This document shows positions 12,191 through 21,795 of a DNA stretch of 24,206 bases, in pieces. Source of the DNA: Chromera velia (taxonomy: Eukaryota > Sar > Chromeraceae); NCBI GenBank assembly GCA_018398765.1, contig JAHBMJ010001949.1:1-24206 (forward strand). Direction: 5' to 3'. A program made the position numbers and the translations under genes. The notes beneath the pieces were generated by a model. That model was not told the DNA's origin, made no database searches, and saw nothing but the letters and a program-made list of their open reading frames with translations. How positions within the stretch are numbered: position 1 is the first letter of the stretch; every line of letters starts with the position of its first letter.

Positions 12191-13789
12191 TCAACCCGAG
12201 TCCCCTTCCACTGGGAATGTGGCCCCATCCCCCACCATCACCAGCGCAAGCGCAAAGACTAGCGCCTCTGTATCAGCGTCGGGAGGGACTGCCGACACCA
12301 TACATTCCCTCAGGAACTCCGCCGCATCCCTTTGCAGGACTGCACTGTCAATCCCCTCAACAGCCGTCCCGATCATCTCAGCTCTGTCGAGTACCATCCT
12401 TATCCTTTCCCCATTGAAGACCGGCGCTGACCTCACCAGGGCGTCGAAGGTGATCATGGCAGCTGCTGCTACCTGGCGCGGAGGCTTCATCCCAATCTGC
12501 TTAAGCGTATTAGACTCCTCCCTCTCCACCTTTGCTGCTACAGTAACTGCCCTGAGCCCCCCCACAAGGGAGCGTCCCTGGGGCACATCGAAGAGCGCAT
12601 CCGCTCTCCGCTCAGTCCTCCCCCCTATTTCACCTCCAGCACGAGTGTGTTTCGCGGACGTCGGCCTCGTCCCCCCTCCAACACCGTTCCCCCTTTCCCC
12701 CCCTTGTACTTCCATATGCTCCACTATGATCGGGGGCATAGGCGACTGATTCTGGGTGCTACCCAGGCCTGCACTCCCCCCTGACCCCTGCCCAGTCGCA
12801 CGACCAAGGCCACCACCTCCAGTTGTATGCACCCCATCCCTTCCCCCCGTCCCCACTCCCCCCCTCGCCGACAATCCTCCCCCCCCGGTCGTAATTGGGC
12901 CAGGATTGGGGATCATGTTTGTCTGTGGAATCACCACACCACCCCCTCCTCCACTTCTTCCCCTCCCCATCTTCCATTCCCTCACCCACGCTGCGATATG
13001 GTTCGCAACGTGTAAAGGGGATGTCTCTCTGCATCCCATAACTACCTGCCTCACCAGGGGGGCCCCGGACTCCCCCCTTGACATCTCCATAAAAAGGAAG
13101 CAGGATGTCCTGAAGAACTCCAGGAAAGCTGGCCCCATCTCATGCATAAGTGCATTTGCCGTCCCTTCGTACTCCGTAGGACTCCCTTTAAAGTTCTCCC
13201 TGACAATTCTATCAAAAATTTCCCCTAGCTCGAACAGTACATCTCCCACTGACCGCGCGAATCGAGCTACTGCAGGGGATCCCTCCCTGATCTGTGCTAG
13301 GTGAGGGGAATACTCAAGGTTCGGGGTCGTCCGATCGTACTTCTTTGAGAAGGATGCGTGCCATAGGGAATTTGTCTCAGACGCCCTGGCTATGACGGAG
13401 GCGAATTCGTTCCTTCTCGAGTTGAAGTCTGTCCCCAAGATCTGGGAGACTTGCGACTCCGGCATATACTGCAGCAGCAGCTTTTTCCCCATAGGCCCTC
13501 CCCCAAAGAAATCATGGACATCAACAACTTCCCCCCCTCCATGCAGCGGGGCCTCCTCATCCTCGTCCAAAAGCTTCACATATGCCCTCCTTCTCAAACC
13601 TCCGTTTCCTCTCGCTCTCTGTACACCCGAGTCAACAACGGAAATTTGCAACGTCTGGAGCTCCCCTAGCTCCGGATTAATGTACCGACCAGCTATCTCC
13701 ACAGACGAAACACAACGAGATCTTACAGATAGACGGACCGATACAGGAGACGTGAAATAGACAAGTTCCAGGCCGCAGCCGCTTGCCAC
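12191..13789 (-). CDS. ORF1 of the Penelope-like element, function unknown
   Basis: About 530 open codons beginning seven bases inside the 5' repeat. Seen: a beta-rich N-terminal third, a helical middle (AVARFARSVGDVLFELGEIFDRIVR and following), a Gly-rich linker around residues 280-345, and an Ala-rich helical C-terminal third. No zinc finger, protease, nuclease or RT motif. Most described Penelope-like elements have a single RT-nuclease ORF, so a large upstream ORF is unusual. An RNA-binding or packaging role like LINE ORF1 is only a guess. The start codon is uncertain because the frame opens inside the repeat. Confidence 0.6.
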   Translation of the reverse strand: MASGCGLELVYFTSPVSVRLSVRSRCVSSVEIAGRYINPELGELQTLQISVVDSGVQRARGNGGLRRRAYVKLLDEDEEAPLHGGGEVVDVHDFFGGGPMGKKLLLQYMPESQVSQILGTDFNSRRNEFASVIARASETNSLWHASFSKKYDRTTPNLEYSPHLAQIREGSPAVARFARSVGDVLFELGEIFDRIVRENFKGSPTEYEGTANALMHEMGPAFLEFFRTSCFLFMEMSRGESGAPLVRQVVMGCRETSPLHVANHIAAWVREWKMGRGRSGGGGGVVIPQTNMIPNPGPITTGGGGLSARGGVGTGGRDGVHTTGGGGLGRATGQGSGGSAGLGSTQNQSPMPPIIVEHMEVQGGERGNGVGGGTRPTSAKHTRAGGEIGGRTERRADALFDVPQGRSLVGGLRAVTVAAKVEREESNTLKQIGMKPPRQVAAAAMITFDALVRSAPVFNGERIRMVLDRAEMIGTAVEGIDSAVLQRDAAEFLRECMVSAVPPDADTEALVFALALVMVGDGATFPVEGDSG

Positions 13790-13795
13790 AGTTCT

Positions 13796-13894
13796 TATGA
13801 TAAGAACCTAGAGAAGTATGTGCTCTTCAGACAGCTGAGCGCTTTAAGTTCTCCTACGGTGCACCGTTTGTTGAGAGAGGACACGGTATCCATC
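13796..13894 (-). repeat. 5' terminal direct repeat of the Penelope-like element
   Basis: Direct partner of 8035-8133 (three mismatches in 99). It lies immediately before ORF1, so it probably carries the element's promoter. Beyond 13894 the sequence changes abruptly to TA-rich DNA not present beside the other copy. Confidence 0.9.
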
Positions 13895-14526
13895 GATATA
13901 TATTAAATTATATAATATATGGTATATAATATACAATATTATATACACGTTTCTAGCTAGCTATATTGGCAATAATATTCCTGTAGATTCGTTGGATCGA
14001 AAACTAGATTAAAAGAATCATGCCTAGGCTTACCTAGGCTTTCCCATTCAAAAACGAAAAAAGGCTCCCCATACGTAAAAAAATAAAAAAGTTAATTGCC
14101 AAAAATCACTTTTCCTTTTTATTTTTTTATTTATTTTTTTGAAGCAAGCACTTCAAGTTCGAAGTTCAAAGCCCAGCTGGCCCACAAAAAAAAAAAAAAC
14201 AATTCAACTTAAGTTTTGGCCTGAATTTATTTATTTTTTTACGTATCGGGAGCCTAGAATCATGCGTGAGAAACATCTCCAACAAAAATTTGTTTTTTTA
14301 AAAAGGTAATTAGGTAATTAAATCATATCTTCTTGCAACTAGTCAGTCTCTAGGTCAGTCTAGTCTTATAAGTGTTCAAGCTAGCGTTCAAGTCAGAAGT
14401 CTAGTCAGAAGTTTGATTACGGAAACGAAGGCTAGTCGCTACGCAGGTTTGAGTTGCTGCTTAGTTGCACCTAGAAGTTGCACATAGAAAAAAATGAAAG
14501 GACTAGAAAGGACTGCATGTTGTCTA
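13895..14526. other. AT-rich non-coding block
   Basis: TATA-rich start (13895-13960), T/A runs and short direct repeats (CCTAGGCTT twice near 14022-14040). It contains the inverted repeat listed separately. No open frame of note. The composition differs sharply from the microsatellite-rich host DNA on both sides. Confidence 0.7.
14062..14255. repeat. MITE-like inverted repeat, 28-bp arms
   Basis: The left arm begins GGCTCCCCATACGT and runs to about 14090; the right arm is 14227-14254 and matches as reverse complement at 26 of 28 positions. The 136-nt interior is A/T-rich with AGTTCGAAGTTC. Size and arms fit a small non-autonomous DNA transposon, but I see no clear target-site duplication. 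Confidence 0.6.
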
Positions 14527-14680
14527 AACCTGCCTAGGGCGCCTGGGGTACCCCAGGCACGCCGCAGGCGGGCTGCCAGGGCCGCCTGGGGTAACCCCAA
14601 GTGGTTTTGCCTAAGTTTATATAGAGCTGCCTGGGGTGAAGCCCCAGGCAGTTATTGAGAGTTGCCTGGGGCGAAGGTCA
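14527..14680. repeat. GC-rich hairpin cluster built on CCTGGGG (left of ORF)
   Basis: Contains the perfect 18-bp palindrome at 14541-14558 (GCCTGGGGT and its complement), a related unit at 14584-14599, and a hairpin at 14627-14651 with 10-bp arms CTGCCTGGGG and a 5-nt loop. A fifth GCCTGGGG follows at 14664. The same core forms the hairpin at 15648-15720 on the other side of the ORF. Confidence 0.8.
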
Positions 14681-15389
14681 GTCTCGGTACCGACCTTGTC
14701 GTCACAAACCAGGGTGTATGTGCCCGACCGGGTTTGCACGAGGGACGCACCGACGTGACCTCGCGATCTATACGTGCATGCCATGCATCAAAAGTCCGAC
14801 TGGGTCATGCAGACCGGCAGCAACTTTTTGTTCGCCCCACTATGATTGCTTAGAAAGAGTGGTGAAGGCTGATCGCGATGCAGAGAGGGCTTTTTTTGCA
14901 GAGATGTCCAGAAGGGGGGAGCTGACGGACTGGCTCCAGTACTTCCCAACCACCGTGCTCACAGCGCAACATGTACAGCGATTTGCACACGTGTGGAATC
15001 CCTCCTCTATCGATCCAATGACGGCGGACGAGCAAGCCATGTGGTCAGTGCCTGCGCCACGCCTCTCTCAGTCGGAAGTGGTACGTTTTGCGCCCCCTAA
15101 AAATATGAATCAAGCAGAGCAATTCAGAAAGGAGAGGGAGGTAGGGCGTCTGCCTGATGGCATGTCCTTTTCAGCAAATGCGGCAGAAGAAGAATCTGAG
15201 AGGGAAGAGGTAGAGGAACGGAGAGAGGTATTTCACATGGAGGACATAACAGAAGAACAGGCCGTAGCTGAAGAGAACTGCCGTAGAACATTCAGACAGG
15301 TAATCGATGCCTGTGTCCCTCACCACCATGATGAGGCAGAAGATTTCGAGCTTGTCTGGGAGGTGTCAATCCAAGTAAACAAAAAGTGA
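14655..15389 (+). CDS. Unrecognised Cys-rich ORF, possible transposon-derived protein
   Basis: 244 open codons. No ATG until codon 22 (14718), so the true start or an upstream exon is unknown; the frame opens inside the hairpin cluster. The N-terminal 65 residues have eight Cys (15, 21, 23, 41, 44, 52, 59, 65) and three His in a YTCMPC..SC..FCSPHYDC arrangement, which resembles the C-terminal zinc ribbon of PiggyBac-type transposases, though no DDE domain is present. Residues about 160-205 are strongly acidic and probably coiled. The ORF ends with TGA near 15387. Its codons look coding (no low-complexity run) and the context is repeat-like. Alternative: last exon of an unknown host gene. Confidence 0.5.
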   Translation: MRVAWGEGQSRYRPCRHKPGCMCPTGFARGTHRRDLAIYTCMPCIKSPTGSCRPAATFCSPHYDCLERVVKADRDAERAFFAEMSRRGELTDWLQYFPTTVLTAQHVQRFAHVWNPSSIDPMTADEQAMWSVPAPRLSQSEVVRFAPPKNMNQAEQFRKEREVGRLPDGMSFSANAAEEESEREEVEERREVFHMEDITEEQAVAEENCRRTFRQVIDACVPHHHDEAEDFELVWEVSIQVNKK

Positions 15390-15647
15390 CACATGCAACT
15401 TTGCATTGTTTATAAACTTATTGCAGAGTAGAAATTTATTTAGGAAAATTATTCAGAAAATTTGATGTAATTCTTTTATATAAAATAATATCTAGAATTA
15501 TATAAAAATTTTGATTTATTGATTCAATTTGAAGCATTGTAAATAAATCTTTAAAGTTGCGTTCAGATACTAAATCCTAGAATAAAGGCATTTTTAAACC
15601 TTTTTCAACGTTTTTCACACTATAGAGAGAATGCAGAAAGACCCCCT
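15390..15647. other. AT-rich stretch after the Cys-rich ORF
   Basis: About 260 bases of very AT-rich sequence with no open frame, plausible as a 3' untranslated region. AATAAA-like words occur (AATAAA near 15541 and 15581). Confidence 0.5.
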
Positions 15648-15720
15648 GACTGCCTGGGGAAGGTCATACATAAGACCCCAGGTGGCCTGTCAGGGCCACC
15701 TGGGGTCAGCGCAGGCAGTC
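15648..15720. repeat. Nested hairpin with CCTGGGG core (right of ORF)
   Basis: Inner stem: 14-bp perfect arms 15674-15687 and 15694-15707 with a 6-nt loop (TGTCAG). Outer stem: GACTGCCTG (15648-15656) pairs with CAGGCAGTC (15712-15720). Related in sequence to the cluster at 14527-14680, so together they bracket the Cys-rich ORF. Confidence 0.85.
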
Positions 15721-15751
15721 ATTCTAAAGGTTTAGACAGCATGAAGGACTG

Positions 15752-15773
15752 AAAAAAAAAAAAAAAAAAAAAA
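15752..15773 (+). repeat. A22 tract at the right edge of the AT-rich block
   Basis: Twenty-two A residues mark the point where AT-rich, repeat-like DNA returns to microsatellite-rich host sequence. It could be a retroposition tail for the preceding unit or a simple A-microsatellite. No target-site duplication found. Confidence 0.7.
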
Positions 15774-16670
15774 CGTTGAACGAGACGGACTGAAGGACAG
15801 GAAAGACAGCGGTGCCGGAACTCGTGTACAAAAAAGCAAAGAGTTCCACCATCACCACGCTTTTCCACCTCGGTGTTTTCATTTTTTCCCCAACGTTTTC
15901 CACTGAAGAACGGAAAAATAGGAAGTACGCGTAAAAGAAGGAAAGGCACACAGGGAGACGGACACACGCACGGTTGAAGACACCAGAGAGAGGGAGACAG
16001 AAAGAGGCCGGAGGCATGCAAAGAATGCCAGCTTGCTCCATGCTCCAGAAAAAACGACACCGAGGAAGGCAAACATTCACCGTGGATGCACACGCTGGTG
16101 CTTCTTCAGTTCTCCTTCCTCTCCTCTCCTCTCCTGGCCGTTTTGATCGCCTGTCAGGGAATCTATCGGTTTTTCTTGTGTGGTTCTTGCCTTGAACGGC
16201 GTCTCGGAGTTTGTTCTTTCCGCCAAACTGTCGCAGGAGACCACTCTCTCTACTCGTGCGACTCCCTTTCCTTTCCTCTCCTTGCTGCAATTCATCTTCA
16301 TTCCATCCCGAACGAAGTCTCCTCAATCACTCGATCATGCCGTTCGATCCATGCAAGAAACGATTCATGCATGCATGTCTGGGGTCAAATCAATAACGCA
16401 CAGCCAGCCGGATCGACTCACTGATCGACAGGACGCAGGCTCACGTACCCCAGCATTCATTCCACTCTCCCATGCAGACCATCTCAATGTTGCTGCACAC
16501 CGCTAAGCTGCCTGCCCCCCTTCCTCCGAGACTGGCCGGTCTGGCCCTCCCTCCCTGTAGGCTGACGCACGCGTAAAGCAAAATATAAAAAAGGAGGCAA
16601 AACCAACGCCACTCAACTCACTCCAGAGAACTCCCCTGCAGCTAGGCAGCCGCAGAGAAGACATCTGGAG

Positions 16671-16741
<71 letters not shown>

Positions 16742-16982
16742 AAAGGAAGGAAGAAAGAAAGAAAGAAAGGAAGGAAGGAAGGAAAGACAGACAGACAGAC
16801 AGACAGACAGAAAGAAAGAAAGAAAGAAAGGAAGGAAGGAAGGAAAGGAAGGAAGAACGAAAGACAGAAACAGAGAACGAGAAGGCAGAACAGAGCTTTC
16901 TCCAAGGCAGGCGACAGGCAAACGGAAGATCCACACCCCGACCCCCCCATTGTCGTGTCTGCACAAACTAAGAAAGCAACAC

Positions 16983-17017
<35 letters not shown>

Positions 17018-18900
17018 AACAGGAAAACGTGCCGCCTGACAGGTCTAGGCACGCTTGCATTTATGAATGAAACGTCTGCCAGCTGAAGGCAAGAAAAGAA
17101 AAAGAGACCATGCAACTACGTGCCCCCCCCCCGTGCCCTTACCAACTCCACCGTGGAGAGGCGACCATTCTTTAAAACGAGTGAGAGTGAGTGAATGATC
17201 AATCGACATCTCACACCTATGCACCCCACTCCCACCCCTGTTCTTTGCAGATTGATCTCTCTTTTATTTGCCTTCGATTCATTGAATGAGTTCTATCCGG
17301 ATGCATTTCACTCAAGTCCGACCTTCGACCGATCTAATGAGTGAGTGTCAGTCCTCGAACAAAAGAGGATCCAGACACGTACAGATAGATCCCTCCTTAC
17401 ACACGGGGGGTTCATTGACTTATTACAGACAAAGGGTGGCACTTTGATGCAAAAAAGACTTACATGTTTGTTATTTTGATCATATCATAGACAAATTACA
17501 TGCCGACAAATGGTTAGTTCATCGATCCAGATCAACGAAGGCAAAAATGGAGGGACGGAAACATTCATTCAGGGTTAGACGGATAAGAGCAGAGCATACA
17601 AACTCACAAACATGCATACATTGCCAAAAAGAACAAGACAAAGAGACCGCTAGCGGAGAGGAAGAGGGGGAGGGGGGAGAGGACATGACGCCAAGACAAG
17701 GAAAGGAGAGAGAGATTCCCCTGACGAGGTTGTACTTTTTATTCCTTTTTTGTTTCTCGCAATGGCGCTTTGGAGGGAATCAATAACGTTCATTAACGCA
17801 TTCCCCTTCTTCTCGGACCGGCGCGTTGATTTTTTGTTATTTTCTTTTGTCCACACGAGAATTCCGTGTCGTGATGAGCTGGCTACTTTCTTTCCCTCTT
17901 TACGTGTTAAACCTTCCCCAGCATAAACCCTCAGGGACACCTGTTTACAACAACGCACACGCTCATGCACACGAAAACTTGTGGGCACACACACATCAAT
18001 CCAAAACACAAACTCCGTAAAGCCCCTTAATTCAAACCTGCATTCATTCAGAAAAAGCAACTGTCGCGATGTTGTCGCTTTGAGAAGATCAGATGAGAGA
18101 AGGGAGACAAGACAAGAGACGAGGGAGCAAAAAGTTCAAACGTACAAAAGAGAGGGACGGCGCTCATTTACTTGGGGGTCGGGCTGCTCTCATTCCATCC
18201 ATCCCTTCCCGGCCATGCAGTCTTTCAAGACTCCGCAGGATCATTCGTTGTCTTGTTTCTGCTGCGAGGAAGGAAGGAATGAAGGAAAGAACAAGAAACC
18301 CCCCCATGCAGGATGTTTTAATGGGCGAAAACAAAGTGTTTCGTTCCCGTAAAAACACACGGACATGCAGTTTACAATGATAAGACAGGTCTGTTTGTTG
18401 CAGAACCAAAAACATTCTTCTCTCTTCTCCTTAATTCGTTCCTTCTCTCCTACGCGAGCTTTCTCACGGAAGGAAGGTCGAAATAACAGAAAGAGAGAGA
18501 AAAAGAGGAAAAAATTGGAAAGAGGCAAGAAACACGAACGAATGAAGAACAGGCATACTTATGCTACAACCAAAAATTGATGATCAGACAGGCTGCCTGT
18601 GTGCCCTTTCTTTCTTTCTTCCTTCCTTGCTTCCTTCCTGTCGAGGCCCCCTTTCGTTTGTTTTTTTCGTTACATCCGGGACTCCATCCTGTTTGGTTTT
18701 TTTCTTTCAATCAGGCAGGGACGATGGGGCACTGATGTACCCACCCACACACCCACACGATCGATCATCGATCCTCTCTCTGTGTGATTGATGCACCTGA
18801 CTGACGCAAGCAAGTCCTCCCTCCTCTCTGCTCTGCTCTCGACCACCCCTCTCTTTTTGACTGTTTGACTGGAATCTTTGCTTTCCTACCTCTTTCCTAC
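15774..18900. other. Gene-poor region with microsatellites
   Basis: No convincing gene. Compound CA/GA/GGAA/GACA array 16673-16863 and GA array 16985-17014. The open frames around 16503-17115 are read-through of these arrays (Ser/Leu/Phe/Val/Cys runs) and are not genes. The remainder shows short, biased frames only. Confidence 0.6.
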
Positions 18901-18902
18901 AG

Positions 18903-18945
18903 CCCTCTCGTTCGCCGTCATAGGGTGCAGTACAGCTGTCTGTCG
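18903..18945 (+). other. Candidate 43-nt micro-exon
   Basis: A pyrimidine-rich tract ending CCTCTTTCCTACAG is followed 43 nt later by CG|GTAAGTAA, a near-consensus donor. One frame reads LVRRHRVQYS, faintly like VRSNSQYRE of the 3271 block. No neighbouring exon identified, so this is a splice-signal observation only. Confidence 0.25.
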
Positions 18946-19111
18946 GTAAGTAATTGGTCGACCGCCGAGGGAACGACCAACGAAGTGATCGACCCCGGCT
19001 GCCCCTCCCCTCCCCTCCACGCCAGTCACCCCCATGCACACCCCTGTGCCGACCTCAACTCTTCTCAAGAAGGGATGAGATTCGACTGCATGGAGGTTGG
19101 CCAGCTCTGTG

Positions 19112-19155
19112 GCAGTCAGTCAGTCAGTCTGTCTGTCTGTCTGTCTGTCTGCCTG
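19112..19155. repeat. CAGT/CTGT microsatellite
   Basis: Four-base repeats, CAGT changing to CTGT. They border the possible minus-strand exon B. Confidence 0.9.
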
Positions 19156-19169
19156 CGCGCCCCTCAGAC

Positions 19170-19573
19170 CTCCCAGTGATCTTTCAATGGATGGGATTTC
19201 CAGGACTGGCAAGGTCTGTTGAAAATGTATAAGGTCTCTCAGGCGTTCATACAGAATCACTGTCTTCGTCGGTAACGACGCCAGCAGCAGCTCACATTCC
19301 TCAGTGATTGCTGTAGAAAATCAGAAAAACCAAAGAAAGGGGAAGAGGGACGGGCGTGTTACATTGCCATGGGGCAGAGGGCGTTTCTGCGTACGAAAGA
19401 CCGCAAACGCCGCAGTGAGAGTGATTCTCACACGTCTCCTTCACATACTCACGGACAACTGACAGGAAGAAAGGACCACAGGCAGGTCTGACACCAACCA
19501 AATCGATCAAGTCAACCGACAGATCTTTAAATCCGCCGACTAGCCCTGAGGGAGCCTCCTCGGGCATCAACAA
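19170..19573 (-). CDS. Possible two-exon fragment of an unknown gene
   Basis: Minus strand. Exon A (19573 or earlier to 19363) encodes a non-repetitive stretch including VREYVKETCENHSHCGVC. A donor GTAACA at 19362 and an acceptor TTTTCTACAG ending at 19311 would remove 52 nt and join in frame (Gln, then a split Ser codon). Exon B (19310 to about 19170) reads ITEECELLLASLPTKTVI and continues into an amphipathic YERLRDLIHFQQ stretch before entering a CAGA array. About 118 codons stay open across the junction. No domain recognised; the Cys/His group could bind metal. The upstream start and downstream end are unknown, and the donor is not consensus. Confidence 0.3.
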
Positions 19574-20328
19574 AGGTCCGTTCCTTTCCTACTTTTCAGC
19601 AACTGACGGATGGATAAGTCAGTCTTTCATCCGGTTCTGAGTTTGTGTGGTGTCAAACAAATGCATGCACATGCAGGAACAGGACAGACTCACTCACCGA
19701 TACGTACACGTTACACGTGATGCGCTACGCAGCAAAAGAGAGAGGGAGGGGGGAGAAACAGAGGAGGAAGAATAGATTGTCTGTCCGTCTGCGTTTACGA
19801 GGTGCACCTCAGACTGCCTCAACGGACTCTTGCGTGAAGCATTTTAGTGCCAGGTCCCTCTACTTGATTTTTTTTCTGCTTCATTGAAAAAAGAAAAAAT
19901 TAGAGAAAACCACACCTCGAAACACAGATGGGAGGCGGAGAGAGAAGAGAAGGAACACTGTTCAGGAAAAGCAAGGGAGGAATTAAAATTCAGACTTTTT
20001 ACGAAGGAGGTGGACCGACTACGTGAAGTGAACTTGACACAAGCATATTCAAGACAAGAAACAATACGTCACGCAAGTGACAAGAAACAATACGTCACGC
20101 AAGTGTGCGAGGGAGGGAAGGAGGGAGAGAGGGAGGGAGCAAGGGAGCAAGAAAGGTTGGCGCACTTTCTCTCATGCATGTTGGGAGGGAAGGAAAGAAG
20201 AGGAGCAAAACTGAGGCAAAATTCTTCCTCCTGACCTCTCCTACTGCTTTTCTGACTCACTTACAAAAAGCAGACAGGCAGACGAAAAAAAAAAGGCAGG
20301 AAGAAGGAATCAGCGCGCACACGCGCAC

Positions 20329-20383
<55 letters not shown>

Positions 20384-20421
20384 AAACCCCACATAGGCTG
20401 TGCCTTCTGTTCGAAAAAGAC

Positions 20422-20453
<32 letters not shown>

Positions 20454-21795
20454 AGAGGAGAGGAGAGTGAGGAGAAAGAAAAAAGAATCGAAAAAAGTTT
20501 TGGCACAGAGGAAGAAAGAAGCAACGCCCAGCAAAGTGAGATCATCGAACAGAAATATCCTCCCACGCATTCTCTGTTCTTCCAACAAGCCCGATGGACA
20601 TCTTTTCTTCTCTTCGCACCTTTCGGTGCTCCTACCCATCCGTCAAACAAGCTTCCGACGAGTCAGCAAAGCATATTAGAAAGGCGCAAAGGTATCTTCC
20701 CATGGAGCGAACTTTACTTGGGAGGAAGGTCCGGACCCATTCGGACTCCAACATCTTTTCTTGTTCTCGTTTCGTCGAAGTGAGACCATAGGGAGAGCGA
20801 GTCTTGGTGGAGGGAGAGCACATTGGACGGGGGCGAATTCCACAAGTCAACTTTCTTTCCACCTCGATCTCAGTTCATACACGCTCCTCGTATTCAGACA
20901 AACTGCTAAACGGGGAGCACATTGATTCTTTGGTCCGTGTGTTGGTTTCCTTGTCTCCTTCGTCCTTTCGATGAATTTCCCGCATCTTTCATGTCACCAT
21001 CGATTTTTTTTTTATCTCCTGAGCTGCCTCCTTGTCTGACCTTCCTTTCTTCCTTCCTTTCTCGCGTCGTGCATGAAATGAAAGATAAAGACGCGGGTGA
21101 CAGAAACCGGTCCAAAGAAAGGAACAAATGCAACATCTTGAATACCGCCCCCCTTCTTCCACTTAATTCTTTGTTCTCTTCCTGTTCCCCCCGTTCCTTA
21201 TGCCCGGCTTTATTACTAATTTCTGCCTTCCTTCAATCAGTTGCTCCCATTCTGCCCGGCTTTAACCACCCCCCAACGATGACACACAGAGAAAGAGAAA
21301 GGAAGAGAGACAAAAAGAAAAGAAGACGAAAGAATCTACATTGCACGGTGACAGGGTGAGAGAGAGATATGTATCATGTAGAGATGGAAACTTCGTGAGG
21401 GTACTTAAAAGAAGGCAATCAATGTGCAGATAGAGAGAAAATTCCTGTGTGGTGTGGTGGGGAGAAAGGGAGATGTGGTTTGGCTGCATTGCAACCAAGT
21501 ACGTACAGCAAGAAGAATCAATCCCTCCCAACGAAGGAAGGAGGGGTCTGTATTTGTGAAGAAGAACAACAAACGAACACTCTGCCCCCAATGCATTGCG
21601 AAGCATGAACAGAGAAGAGAGAAGAGAGAGGGAAGCCAATTAAAGAAGACGGAGACCATGCATGCAGAGTATGTCCCCGCCCTTTCCCCCCTACCCCAGA
21701 AACACAGGAAGGTGGCGCAGACCACCAAAGAACGTGCGCAGAGTGCACTTCCCCCCCCCCTTCCCACCCCACTCCCACTGCCTCCTTGTCTGTCA
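19574..21795. other. Gene-poor region with GA, GGCA and GGGA arrays
   Basis: No supported gene. GGGA-rich run 20108-20148, GA array 20332-20384, GGCA array 20423-20452. Open frames are short and biased by these repeats. The purine-rich strand is the plus strand here, opposite to the pyrimidine-rich plus strand left of the retroelement. Confidence 0.6.
20053..20104. repeat. Exact 26-bp tandem duplication
   Basis: Two identical copies (20053-20078, 20079-20104), each containing AATACGTCACGC. Not low-complexity, unlike the nearby arrays. Confidence 0.9.

Larger units (their letters stand above)
8035..13894 (-). mobile_element. Penelope-like retroelement (GIY-YIG nuclease upstream of RT), with terminal direct repeats
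   Basis: Minus-strand element of about 5.86 kb. In its own 5' to 3' order: 99-bp terminal repeat, ORF1 of unknown function, Cys-rich segment, GIY-YIG nuclease, reverse transcriptase with RT motifs A, B and YxDD, a 3' untranslated stretch and the second terminal repeat. Penelope-like elements are known for RT plus GIY-YIG, LTR-like repeats and retained introns. The nuclease-first order matches the permuted clade described in algae, protists and invertebrates. No integrase, RNase H or protease is seen, which argues against LTR families. Layout looks complete, but reading is spread over about six open segments, so it is interrupted roughly five times. Several boundaries carry GTAAGT/GTGAGT donors and pyrimidine-CAG acceptors, so some may be introns. 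The near-identical end repeats suggest a fairly recent copy. Confidence 0.75.

Noticed and set aside
12135-13304. Long plus-strand open frames opposite ORF1 of the retroelement
   Set aside because: Pro/Ser-rich antisense shadows of the Gly-rich linker; no recognisable features.
14130-14180. tRNA-like B box (AGTTCGAAGTTC)
   Set aside because: No matching A box, no acceptor stem or cloverleaf could be drawn; part of the MITE-like interior.
15648-15727. Helitron 3' end (hairpin followed by CTAA)
   Set aside because: The hairpin lies only a few bases before CTAA, and the base after it is A, not the expected T; no Rep/helicase coding sequence nearby.
16503-17115. Overlapping open frames of 117-157 codons on the minus strand
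   Set aside because: They are translations of CA/GA/GGAA/GACA arrays (Ser, Leu, Val-Cys runs).
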